This document shows positions 1 to 6,815 of a stretch of DNA of 9,872 nucleotides, piece by piece. The translations under genes were made by a program, and so were the position numbers. Where the stretch lies: NCBI GenBank assembly GCA_033722075.1, contig JAWVZU010000148.1, forward strand, positions 1-9,872, given 5' to 3'. The DNA comes from JAWVZU01 sp033722075. Its GTDB lineage: Bacteria > Pseudomonadota > Gammaproteobacteria > Xanthomonadales > SZUA-38. The notes under the pieces are model-generated. The model saw nothing but the letters and a program-made list of their open reading frames with translations. It made no database searches and was not told the DNA's origin. Within the stretch, counting starts at the first letter, position 1. Each line of letters opens with the position of its first letter.

Positions 1-526
1 CATGAGTGGAGGCCAGCGCCAGCGCCTGGCGCTCGCCGCTGCCACGCTCCACAAGCCGGAATTGCTGCTGCTGGACGAACCGACGTCCGCAGTCGACCCG
101 GAGAACCGCCGGGACTTCTGGGAAAGCCTGTTCGATCTGTGTGCGGACGGGACCACGATCCTGGTCTCGACCCACCTCATGGACGAGGCGGAGCGGTGCC
201 ACCGGCTGGCCATCCTCAGCGCCGGGCGCAAGGTCGCCGATGGGGTTCCGCAGGATCTCATGGCCGAGCTTGAAGGCCAGACCCTGGCCGTGACCACCGA
301 GAACCCCCGCCAGATTCGGGACGCGCTGCTCGAAGAAGACTGGGTGCGTAGTGCCGCGCAGGTCGGCAGCCGGCTACGGGTGCTCGTACAACCCGATGTG
401 GAGGACAGCGAAGCGAAGCTGGACCGGCTCATCACTTCCATCGATTCATCGGCCACTTCGTCCCGAACCAAGCCGAACCTCGAGGACGTGTTCGTCATCG
501 CCACAGCGGAGCATCGAAGACAATGA
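1..526 (+). CDS. ABC transporter ATP-binding protein, C-terminal part (5' truncated by window)
   Basis: This is the back half of an ABC ATPase that would power the permease encoded next to it; it acts on the cytoplasmic face of the inner membrane. The reading frame begins at base 2 and is open to the window edge, so the Walker A half lies outside. Counting from the first visible Met, the signature motif MSGGQ is at 1-5, Walker B LLLLDEP at 21-27, the D-loop SAVD at 29-32 and the switch histidine in STHLMDEAE at about 56-64. All catalytic residues expected in this half are intact. A tail of about 90 residues follows, as in exporter ATPases of the YbhF/CcmA/drug-export type. The stop overlaps the permease start by 4 bases (ATGA), which indicates translational coupling. 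The substrate cannot be read from the sequence; multidrug or polymer export are the usual roles. Confidence 0.95.
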   Translation, partial: MSGGQRQRLALAAATLHKPELLLLDEPTSAVDPENRRDFWESLFDLCADGTTILVSTHLMDEAERCHRLAILSAGRKVADGVPQDLMAELEGQTLAVTTENPRQIRDALLEEDWVRSAAQVGSRLRVLVQPDVEDSEAKLDRLITSIDSSATSSRTKPNLEDVFVIATAEHRRQ

Positions 527-1623
527 TGGCGCTGCGTCGAATCTATGCCGTGCTGCGCAAGGAATTCCGCCAGCTGGTCCGGGACCGGGTCACCTTCGGC
601 ATGATCGTCGGCATTCCCCTGATGCAGATGCTGCTGTTCGGCTATGCGATCAATCAGGATGTCCGGGATCTGCGCGCGGCCTACGTCGACCTCGCCAATA
701 CCAGCGCATCCCGGCAACTGATCGCCGAGCTGGATGCCTCCCAGATCGTCAATTTCGTCGCCCCGGCCCGCTCGGCGGAAGAACTGCGGGAACGCATCGA
801 TGCGGGTGACATCAATGCCGGCCTGTACATTCCGGGCGATTTCGAGCGCCGGCTCCAGGACCCGTCCCGCCCCCTGGCCCAGCTCCTGATCAACGGCGCC
901 GACCTGCTGATCGTCTCGACGGCCATGCAGGCACGCCAGTTCCCCTTCGACGCCCGGCTGGGCTCGCGAAGCATCGATCGGCCGGCCACCATCGACACGC
1001 GCGTGCTCTACAATACCGAGGGCAAGTCGGTGGTGTTCATCATCCCCGGACTCATCGGGGTGATCCTGACCATGACCATGACCCTGTTTACGGCAGTGGC
1101 GATTGTCCGTGAGCGGGAGCGCGGCAACCTGGAACTGCTGATCACCACGCCGGTCCGCAACCTGGAACTGATGATCGGCAAGATCCTGCCCTACATCGCC
1201 ATCGGCCTGATCCAGGTGACCCTGGTACTCATCGTCGGCGTCTGGTGGTTCGAGGTGCCCTTCCGTGGAGACCTGCTAAACCTCTACCTTGGTGCGCTCG
1301 CGTTCATCATGGCCACGCTGACCCTGGGGCTTCTGATTTCCACCGCCGCCAGGAGTCAGTTCCAGGCCATGCAGATGACGATGTTCGTGTTCCTGCCCTC
1401 GATCCTCCTCTCCGGTTTCATGTTCCCGTTCGAGGGGATGCCGAAGTTCGTGCAATACCTTGCCGAAGGCCTGCCGCTGACCCACTTCGTGCGCATCGCC
1501 CGCGGGATCATCCTGCGCGGCGCGGACCTGCAGCAGCTCAGCGGTGAACTGATGGCGCTGGGACTGTTCTTCGTGATTGCGCTGGGCATATCGGCGCTGC
1601 GCTTCCGCAAGCGGCTGGATTGA
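523..1623 (+). CDS. ABC-2 type transporter permease (YhhJ/YbhS-like)
   Basis: Inner-membrane permease that pairs with the ATPase encoded just upstream to form an exporter. The 366 residues fit the ABC-2 family. One transmembrane helix lies near residues 24-42. A periplasmic domain of about 125 residues follows, then five further hydrophobic segments near 170-192, 222-242, 253-275, 285-302 and 344-360. The cytoplasmic loop RERERGNLELLITTPV (about 196-211) is the conserved ABC-2 coupling motif, and the LSGFMFPFEGMP segment (about 297-307) is typical of the last helical pair. Two ATGs are adjacent (523 and 526); the first gives the ATGA overlap and either is possible. The split N-terminal helix and large periplasmic loop match YhhJ, YbhS and YbhR rather than the compact CcmB type. 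The exported substrate is unknown. Confidence 0.95.
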   Translation: MMALRRIYAVLRKEFRQLVRDRVTFGMIVGIPLMQMLLFGYAINQDVRDLRAAYVDLANTSASRQLIAELDASQIVNFVAPARSAEELRERIDAGDINAGLYIPGDFERRLQDPSRPLAQLLINGADLLIVSTAMQARQFPFDARLGSRSIDRPATIDTRVLYNTEGKSVVFIIPGLIGVILTMTMTLFTAVAIVRERERGNLELLITTPVRNLELMIGKILPYIAIGLIQVTLVLIVGVWWFEVPFRGDLLNLYLGALAFIMATLTLGLLISTAARSQFQAMQMTMFVFLPSILLSGFMFPFEGMPKFVQYLAEGLPLTHFVRIARGIILRGADLQQLSGELMALGLFFVIALGISALRFRKRLD

Positions 1624-1625
1624 GG

Positions 1626-1929
1626 CAGCTTCGCAAAAAGCGGTCAACAGGAAAGCAGGAAAAGCAGGAAATGGGGCCGCTCCCGAAGCGTAAAACACGG
1701 AACCATGAAAACCATGAAATGCATGAAAAAGTAATACAAATCAAACAATAGCGCCCATTCACCCCTTCACGTCTTCATGTTTGCGCACCAGAATTCGCGC
1801 GAGCGAACCTGTCATGCTGTTTCATGGTTCACGGTCCGATGCTGTAGCCCCGCGGGAGCGGCCCTTCTTGCTTTCTTTCCTGTTTTTCCTGCTTTCCTGT
1901 TGACCGCTCTTGCATGGGTCGCGAAGCGG
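1626..1929. repeat. MITE-like/REP-like element with long imperfect inverted arms
   Basis: This fills nearly all of the 354 bp gap between the permease and the next gene, where I see no credible coding frame. The left arm runs about 1628-1726 and the right arm about 1811-1927. The best block is 33 nt with one mismatch (1639-1671 against 1876-1908, core GGTCAACAGGAAAGCAGG). GCTTCGC at 1628 pairs with GCGAAGC at 1921, CCGCTCCCG at 1677-1685 pairs with CGGGAGCGG at 1853-1861, and GAACCATGAAA-like segments match further inwards. Inside the left arm are short direct repeats of CCATGAAA and of GGAAAGCA/GGAAAAGCA. The ~85 bp centre is unpaired. No transposase is present, so it is either a non-autonomous mobile element or a large intergenic hairpin. 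A transcript would fold strongly, and this may end or protect messages on either side. Confidence 0.7.
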
Positions 1930-1977
1930 TGAGCGGCTTCGGGTAGACTGGGCGCTCGCCAAATTCAGGATCTGCCA

Positions 1978-2421
1978 GTGAATCCCGAGTTCGTGATCCG
2001 TCTCGACGCCGAGGCCCTCGGTCGCCTGTTCATGCCCCGGGCCGGGACCTTCGAGGTCCTCCAGGCTTCGGTCATCCAGGACCAGTTCCTGGTCGATGCC
2101 GTCGGTGTCGAGTCCGAAGTCGGCAAATGTCGCCTGCTCTACTCCGAATGGGAGGAAGATGCGGATGACCCGAACAACAAGCTGTGGGTGAGCGAATACT
2201 CGATCGAGTTGACCGTTGGCGACCTGATCGCCTTTGGCACCTACAGCACCAGCTTTACGCCCGACCAGCGCGAGGCGGGCATGGTCCTCGATCAGCTGAA
2301 GCGCGAAGCGGAGGATGATTTCATCCTCTGCGCCAAGCTGCTGGGCCGCTCGGTCAGGCGCGACCTGGTGATCGACGAGGACATGCCCAATCGGCCCAAA
2401 CCCGGGAGCAACCTGCATTGA
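1978..2421 (+). CDS. Hypothetical protein, 147 aa, upstream partner of DUF2237
   Basis: I do not recognise the family. The protein is soluble-looking and acidic, with no signal peptide or transmembrane segment. It mixes predicted strands in the first 100 residues (for example FEVLQASVIQDQFLVDAVGV, about 25-44) with a helical C-terminal part rich in charged residues. The middle has an acidic patch, WEEDADDPNNKLW, at about 59-71. The GTG start is chosen because AGGA at 1967-1970 lies 7 nt upstream and no better in-frame start exists. The end overlaps the next gene by 4 bases, so the two are translated together. The frame is open across the whole interval with normal codon use for this genome. 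Only the gene call is firm; no function can be given. Confidence 0.85.
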   Translation: MNPEFVIRLDAEALGRLFMPRAGTFEVLQASVIQDQFLVDAVGVESEVGKCRLLYSEWEEDADDPNNKLWVSEYSIELTVGDLIAFGTYSTSFTPDQREAGMVLDQLKREAEDDFILCAKLLGRSVRRDLVIDEDMPNRPKPGSNLH

Positions 2422-2795
2422 GCGACGCAGCCCAGAAGAACGTCTACGGTGAACCGCTGGAATGCTGCTGCACCGATCCCATGACCGGCTTCATGCGCAA
2501 CGGCAACTGCGAAACCGACGTCCAGGACATCGGTGCACACGTCATCTGCGCCAAGATGACTGCCGAGTTTCTCGAGTTCTCGAAATCGCGCGGTAACGAC
2601 CTGGTTACACCCCACCCCGAGTTTGGCTTCCCGGGACTCAAGCCCGGCGACCGCTGGTGCCTGTGCGCCGCTCGCTGGCGTGAGGCGCTGCAGGCCGGCG
2701 TTGCTCCGCCCGTGCTCATCCAGGGTACCCACGAGCGGGCGCTGGACTATGTCGATCTGGCAGACCTGAAGAAGCACGCGCTGGATCTGATGTAG
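2418..2795 (+). CDS. DUF2237 family protein
   Basis: A 125-residue cytoplasmic protein that I recognise as the conserved DUF2237 (COG3651-type) family, whose biochemical role is not established. The family hallmarks are present: a Cys-rich start (LECCCTDPMTGF, about residues 14-25), a second conserved stretch (GAHVICAKMTAEFL, about 39-52), then FSKSRGNDL and PEFGFPGLKPGDRWCLCAARW (about 54-87), and the C-terminal APPV...THERAL..V segment. The Cys and Trp pattern suggests metal or redox chemistry, but that is inference. The length is normal. The start is a TTG at 2418, overlapping the TGA of the preceding gene; GGGAG at 2404-2408 gives a reasonable 9 nt spacing, and the next in-frame ATG would cut into conserved residues. 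The gene is probably co-transcribed with the unknown 147-residue gene. Confidence 0.93.
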   Translation: MSDAAQKNVYGEPLECCCTDPMTGFMRNGNCETDVQDIGAHVICAKMTAEFLEFSKSRGNDLVTPHPEFGFPGLKPGDRWCLCAARWREALQAGVAPPVLIQGTHERALDYVDLADLKKHALDLM

Positions 2796-2821
2796 GCGAC
2801 GCCGGCTAGGCCCACGGGCGG

Positions 2822-2850
2822 TTGACTCGGCAGGGCCGAACCGGTTTAAT
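2822..2850 (+). promoter_or_regulatory. Sigma-70 promoter of tRNA-Phe
   Basis: The -35 box TTGACT (2822-2827) and -10 box TTTAAT (2845-2850) are separated by exactly 17 bp and lie about 35 bp before the tRNA. The stretch after the -10 box (ACGCCGCC) is GC-rich, like the discriminators of stringently controlled tRNA and rRNA promoters. Transcription would start near 2857. Confidence 0.7.
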
Positions 2851-2885
2851 ACGCCGCCTCGACCCGCTCGGGTCGGTTCTCGGCT

Positions 2886-2961
<76 letters not shown>

Positions 2962-3008
2962 TTCTCACCACTACGCTCATGAGCCTGGTTACGCCAGAAG
3001 CACTCACG

Positions 3009-3028
3009 AACTGCCTTGTCCGGCAGTT
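3009..3028. repeat. Perfect hairpin downstream of tRNA-Phe
   Basis: AACTGCC (3009-3015) and GGCAGTT (3022-3028) form a perfect 7-bp stem with a 6-nt loop, 47 bp after the tRNA. No T-run follows on either strand, so it is not a classical intrinsic terminator. It could help define the 3' end of the tRNA precursor. Confidence 0.5.
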
Positions 3029-3084
3029 AGATTGCGCTCTTGCCGTCCATGGCCCGCGCCGTGTTACGGCTCCCGCTGGTCGCG

Positions 3085-3107
3085 CCAATTTGTTCCGGAC
3101 AAATTGG
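3085..3107. repeat. Perfect 9-bp inverted repeat between convergent transcription units
   Basis: CCAATTTGT (3085-3093) and ACAAATTGG (3099-3107) pair perfectly around a 5-nt loop. The site sits in the 234 bp gap between tRNA-Phe (+) and the end of the secreted-protein genes (-), where a bidirectional stop would be useful. No T-tract flanks it on either strand, so a protein-binding site is equally possible. A further short palindrome, GCAAATTTGC, lies at about 3148-3157. I see no gene in 2962-3195. Confidence 0.45.
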
Positions 3108-3195
3108 TCTGCCCCTGAGGCTGTGCAAGGAACCGCCGCTTTCTGAAGCAAATTTGCGGTCATGGGGAGAGTTGGGAGTCATGCGGGATCTTCGA

Positions 3196-5220
3196 TCAAT
3201 TCTCGAAACCGGCCGCAAACAGCACCCGCACATCCCGCTGGAGCGAGACCGCGCCCTGGCTATTGAGGGTGTTCGGCGCCCCGATCACGATTCGGTCTCC
3301 AGAAATGGAGACGGCGGATCCGAAACGGGTCTGGTTGCCGACAGCGGCGAGCTTGTTGCACAGCACCCGGTTAGCCGCGTCGTAGCGGTACAACGCGCCG
3401 GTCCCATTATTGCCGGGCGCGCCGACCACCAGGCTGCCGCCCTCGAGCGAAACGCTGGCCCCGAACCCGTCGCCGGTTCCGGTGTCGTCGGCGCCGATGC
3501 GTCCGCTCTGGACCACCGTCCCGCCGCCCGTGCTGAAGGTGTATACCGCGCCGGTGTCCAACGCCTCGCCCGGGGCGCCCACTGCCACCGTGTCGCCGGA
3601 AAAGCTAACCGACGCTCCGAACTGGCCGTTACCGCCAGTCTGTGAGCCGGTCATGGTGCCCAGGTTGGACAGGTTTGCCCCCACCTCCTGAAACACATTG
3701 ACCACTCCGGTCTGCATGCCACCAACCATTGCATTGGGTGACCCCACAGCGAACTTGCCGTTGGATGCGGCCACCGCCGCCCCGAACTGCTCGCCGGGGG
3801 TCGGCACCGGTGGCTTGACCTTGTTGGCAAGAGTCGCCGTAGTGCCGGCGAAGTCGTAGACGTAGACCGCACCGGAGCCCGCGCCTTGGGTTTCGTCCTC
3901 GGCATCGGAGGGCGCGCCAACCAGGATCTTGCCGCCGTCGATGGCAACCGCGTTGCCGAACTGGTCCGCGCCGTTCGCGTTCTGACCGGTCAATTCCTGC
4001 TTGAAGGTCCAGAGCCCTGTGCCGAGGCGCTGAAAGATCGCTGCCTGCAGGGGTGCCAGCGTGTTGCCCTTGGTTGCAGGTGGCGTTCCTGGCGCGCCCA
4101 CCACCAGAATGTCACCCTCCAACGCCACCGAAGCACCGAACTCCGCCGCGGTAAAGCCCTCCGGTATGGTCAGGGCACCCTCGAAAACCGGCGATGCGCC
4201 TTCCATCCGGAACACCTGCACCGTGCCGCCGCCCTCGTCCTGGGGTGAGCCTGCCACGAACAGGTTGCCGAACACGGCCACCGAGGCCCCGTAAAGGTCG
4301 CCCGAATCGATACCGCCGGGCGTCGGGACTTCGTCCAGAATGCCCAGGGTGCCCGGCGTGGGATCGGAACCATCGACGATGGAGTCACCATCGGTGTCCG
4401 GATTGTTGGGATCGGTGCCCAGCAGAAATTCCTCGAAACCGGTCAGGCCGTCGCGATCGGTGTCGAACAGCCCATCAACGTGATCGGCCGGATCGAGGCC
4501 GATCATCAGCTCGTCGGCATCGGGGATGCCGTCGCCGTCGTCGTCCGTGTCCGAATCGTTCGCCGTGCCGTCGCCGTCGATGTCTGGATCGCTGTTGTTG
4601 CCAATGCCGTCGTCATCCGTGTCGCGCCACTCCATGGCGTCAAGCGGAAAGGCATCCACCAGGTCGATGAAGCCGTCGCCATCCAGGTCCCGAGTGCTGA
4701 GGCTCTGGGTGATGTTCATGGAGAACATGCCGAAATCGTCCTGCACGCGGGCCGACAGAGTGTGGAACATCTCGCTCAAGGCAAAGACGTCGACCGTGTT
4801 GGTGCCTTCCACGGCGAGCGCGCCGGCGTCCAGCGGACTAAGGTCCAGAGGGCTGCCCAAGTCCAGCCCCGGGTCGCTGTCGAAGAAGAACTCGCCGGAG
4901 ACGATCGAGTTGATCCGGTAGTCGGCGGAGGCCCGACCGACGAAGGATTGGCCGATGAGGTGACCCCAGGTGCCTGCCTCGTCCTGGAAGCGCAAGAATA
5001 GCACATGGGGGCCCGCAGCCAGCCCCGATACGTCGATGGTCTCCATGGCGCTGGCCAGGGGATCGGTACCGGGAATCAGCGTCAGCGCGGTTCCCGATCC
5101 CTCGCCAGGGTCGGTGTCGAAGAAGTATTCGCCGGCCGTTACGTTCTCGGCTTCAATCGTACAAGCGGCGCCAAGAGACATGGCAGATAGAAGCAGTAGC
5201 CGCAGCATTCGCCTGTTCAT
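3196..5220 (-). CDS. Secreted FG-GAP beta-propeller protein with thrombospondin type 3/EF-hand calcium repeats
   Basis: An exported 674-residue protein, probably cell-surface or extracellular. A signal peptide covers residues 1-19; Cys20 follows (SLGAAC), a weak lipobox, so lipoprotein status is uncertain. Two related repeats of about 65 residues follow (about 29-93 and 108-174), each opening with EYFFDTDPG or EFFFDSDPG. Residues 177-287 are an Asp-rich calcium-binding stretch of thrombospondin type 3 units with an EF-hand loop, DTDRDGLTGFEEF (253-265). Seven FG-GAP repeats occupy about 308-662, each with an FG.SV.. ...VGAP pattern: enough for one closed integrin-alpha-like propeller. The protein ends LFAAGFEN. 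ATG at 5220 is preferred over the GTG at 5223 because AGGTGG (5230-5225) then has usable spacing. It lies 8 bp after the beta-helix gene, surely in the same operon. A role in adhesion is likely but inferred. Confidence 0.93.
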   Translation of the reverse strand: MNRRMLRLLLLSAMSLGAACTIEAENVTAGEYFFDTDPGEGSGTALTLIPGTDPLASAMETIDVSGLAAGPHVLFLRFQDEAGTWGHLIGQSFVGRASADYRINSIVSGEFFFDSDPGLDLGSPLDLSPLDAGALAVEGTNTVDVFALSEMFHTLSARVQDDFGMFSMNITQSLSTRDLDGDGFIDLVDAFPLDAMEWRDTDDDGIGNNSDPDIDGDGTANDSDTDDDGDGIPDADELMIGLDPADHVDGLFDTDRDGLTGFEEFLLGTDPNNPDTDGDSIVDGSDPTPGTLGILDEVPTPGGIDSGDLYGASVAVFGNLFVAGSPQDEGGGTVQVFRMEGASPVFEGALTIPEGFTAAEFGASVALEGDILVVGAPGTPPATKGNTLAPLQAAIFQRLGTGLWTFKQELTGQNANGADQFGNAVAIDGGKILVGAPSDAEDETQGAGSGAVYVYDFAGTTATLANKVKPPVPTPGEQFGAAVAASNGKFAVGSPNAMVGGMQTGVVNVFQEVGANLSNLGTMTGSQTGGNGQFGASVSFSGDTVAVGAPGEALDTGAVYTFSTGGGTVVQSGRIGADDTGTGDGFGASVSLEGGSLVVGAPGNNGTGALYRYDAANRVLCNKLAAVGNQTRFGSAVSISGDRIVIGAPNTLNSQGAVSLQRDVRVLFAAGFEN

Positions 5221-5224
5221 CACG

Positions 5225-5230
5225 CCACCT
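5225..5230 (-). promoter_or_regulatory. Ribosome binding site overlapping the upstream stop codon
   Basis: AGGTGG on the minus strand shares bases with the TAG stop (5229-5231) of the beta-helix gene. It lies 4 nt before the ATG at 5220, which favours that ATG over the GTG at 5223. The arrangement suggests that the two secreted proteins are translated in a coupled fashion. Confidence 0.6.
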
Positions 5231-6611
5231 ACCGAATTCGCGCTATGCCGATGACACTGATCGGGAGATCCCCGATAACGTTGACGCTCCGACTGGCGTC
5301 AAAGACAGGAAAGACGAACGGCGCGGTGCTGGTGTCATTGCGCTGGGCGTCGTACTGATCGATGGGGAACGGACCCCCGTAAAGCCCCATGTCCGCCCGC
5401 GTGCCGTCCAGGTCGACCAGGAAGGCCAGATCCGGGCCGGCGTTGATGGCGGGGCTGCCGTTCTGGAGCATGTAATCGGCGGTATCGACAAACAGGGGAT
5501 CGGCGTTCAGGTTGCCGTCGCCGGAGGGGCAACTGTCGTTGGTATTGTTGAAGCAAAGGTTGTTGCGGAAGACGTTGAAATCGACCGTATCTGCAGATTC
5601 GGTGAACAGCGGTCGGTCGCCGTTGACGAAGATGTTGCCCTGGATGGTGATCTGCGCTTCCGTATCAATGACGCCACTGTCCGGATTATTGCCGGTGCTC
5701 AGCGGGTTGTTCCCGAAATCGAACACATTGTTCTCGATGCGGGTGCCGTCTGCAGCGCTCAAGACGTCCACCATATTCAGCCCGAGGATGATATTGGTGG
5801 AATCGTCCAGCATGGAGGTGTCTACCAGCCGGAACAGGTTATTTCGAATAATCGAGGGCGTCGGAACCTGGATGACTCGCCCGGTATCGGGGTCCGACCC
5901 ATACGCCAAGTCGAGCCGTATGTCGAAACGATTGGCAATGAATCGACTCGATTCTACATTGATGACATCAACGAGCGGTCCCGCCAAGTTCGGTTGGCTC
6001 GACGTCACCTCGTTACCTATGAAGTGAACCAGCTTAGGGGTCTCCGAGATACTAATCTGAATAGAGGCCCCGGGCGCCGCAGTAAAAGCGTTGGCTGCGG
6101 CGTAAACTCGCCGCGTCGCCCATAGTTGGACCGTGCGGGAGCCCGAAGTGGAGAAACTGGTGCCGAAGAGAAACAAGTCGTCGAGGCAACCAGTGCAACC
6201 AGTGCGCAGGTCACCTTCGACAAAGGAGCATTCGGAAACGATGAGAGTGCTTGACCCGTTCTGGTCTAGTACGTTGGCATTGTTAAGCTCGAGACCTTGC
6301 AGAATCACGGTTGGCGCTTGAATGCCAAGCGACTTTCTAATGCTGGGAATGACTCCCCGGGCGCTCGCCCGGATCGTCAATGACTTGGTAACCGAGATTT
6401 GCGAGAAAGCCGAGTGAGTATAAATGCCACCGCCGAGCAGGAGCGTATCCCCGTCCACGGTCCCGGCGTCGTCGATGGCCGCCTGCAGCGTTCCGTCACC
6501 CGGCGACACTGCTATCTCGGCAGCGCCGGCGAAGCCAGCCCAGAAAACGCCGACCAGCATTCCAGCCCCCAACAAGCGGATGTGTTTTTTGGTCGTCAGC
6601 AATATGCTCAT
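5229..6611 (-). CDS. Secreted parallel beta-helix protein with choice-of-anchor Q type C-terminal region
   Basis: A 460-residue exported protein. A Sec signal peptide covers about 1-31 (two Lys, a hydrophobic core, then AGFAGAA before EIAV). The body has the pattern of a right-handed parallel beta-helix: an opening like polysaccharide-lyase-fold proteins (GDGTLQAAIDDA...GDTLLLGGGIYT), then many rungs with N-rich turns (IENNVFDF, IQGNIFVNG, FNVFRNNLCFNN). The segment NADPLFVDTADYMLQNGSPA followed by INAG, VDLDGTRADMGLYGG is the ending I know from choice-of-anchor Q proteins. No lyase active site can be pointed to, so a structural or binding role is as likely as carbohydrate cleavage. The frame is open upstream to 6767, but the ATG at 6611 has AAGGAG 7 nt before it and directly precedes the signal peptide. 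Unlike its neighbour it lacks the GFE tail; it ends in ARIR after a hydrophobic stretch. Confidence 0.92.
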   Translation of the reverse strand: MSILLTTKKHIRLLGAGMLVGVFWAGFAGAAEIAVSPGDGTLQAAIDDAGTVDGDTLLLGGGIYTHSAFSQISVTKSLTIRASARGVIPSIRKSLGIQAPTVILQGLELNNANVLDQNGSSTLIVSECSFVEGDLRTGCTGCLDDLFLFGTSFSTSGSRTVQLWATRRVYAAANAFTAAPGASIQISISETPKLVHFIGNEVTSSQPNLAGPLVDVINVESSRFIANRFDIRLDLAYGSDPDTGRVIQVPTPSIIRNNLFRLVDTSMLDDSTNIILGLNMVDVLSAADGTRIENNVFDFGNNPLSTGNNPDSGVIDTEAQITIQGNIFVNGDRPLFTESADTVDFNVFRNNLCFNNTNDSCPSGDGNLNADPLFVDTADYMLQNGSPAINAGPDLAFLVDLDGTRADMGLYGGPFPIDQYDAQRNDTSTAPFVFPVFDASRSVNVIGDLPISVIGIARIR

Positions 6612-6618
6612 GCCTGTT

Positions 6619-6624
6619 CTCCTT
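6619..6624 (-). promoter_or_regulatory. Ribosome binding site that fixes the beta-helix start
   Basis: AAGGAG on the minus strand, 7 nt before the ATG at 6611. It decides for this start over in-frame ones as far as 6767, whose 52 extra residues would bury the signal peptide. Confidence 0.75.
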
Positions 6625-6815
6625 GCCCAGTTTGTACAGTCTCTATTCCGGTCATCGTATTTTCTCCCCGTAATCTCTAACCCTGGTTTCCCGTCGAACC
6701 GAACCGCGATCTGCCACATCGCGGCCGTGAAACGCCGTGATGTCACCGGGAACGTCCTTTGCGCCACGGCAGCAGCCGGTGTTTGTCACAAACCTGTCTG
6801 CCGGGTGTCCGATCT

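Noticed and set aside
1626..1929. CRISPR-like short repeats (GGAAAGCA, CCATGAAA)
   Set aside because: Repeat units are under 12 nt, irregularly spaced and without unique spacers; they belong to the arms of the inverted-repeat element.
4194..5001. Long open frames rich in Arg, Ser or Val on the + strand opposite the calcium-repeat region
   Set aside because: They mirror the Asp-rich GA(C/T) codon pattern of the minus-strand gene and have no domain sense or ribosome binding site.
6612..6767. In-frame 52-residue N-terminal extension of the beta-helix protein
   Set aside because: It would place the signal peptide inside the protein; the ATG at 6611 has an AAGGAG site at good spacing, and the extension has no recognisable content.
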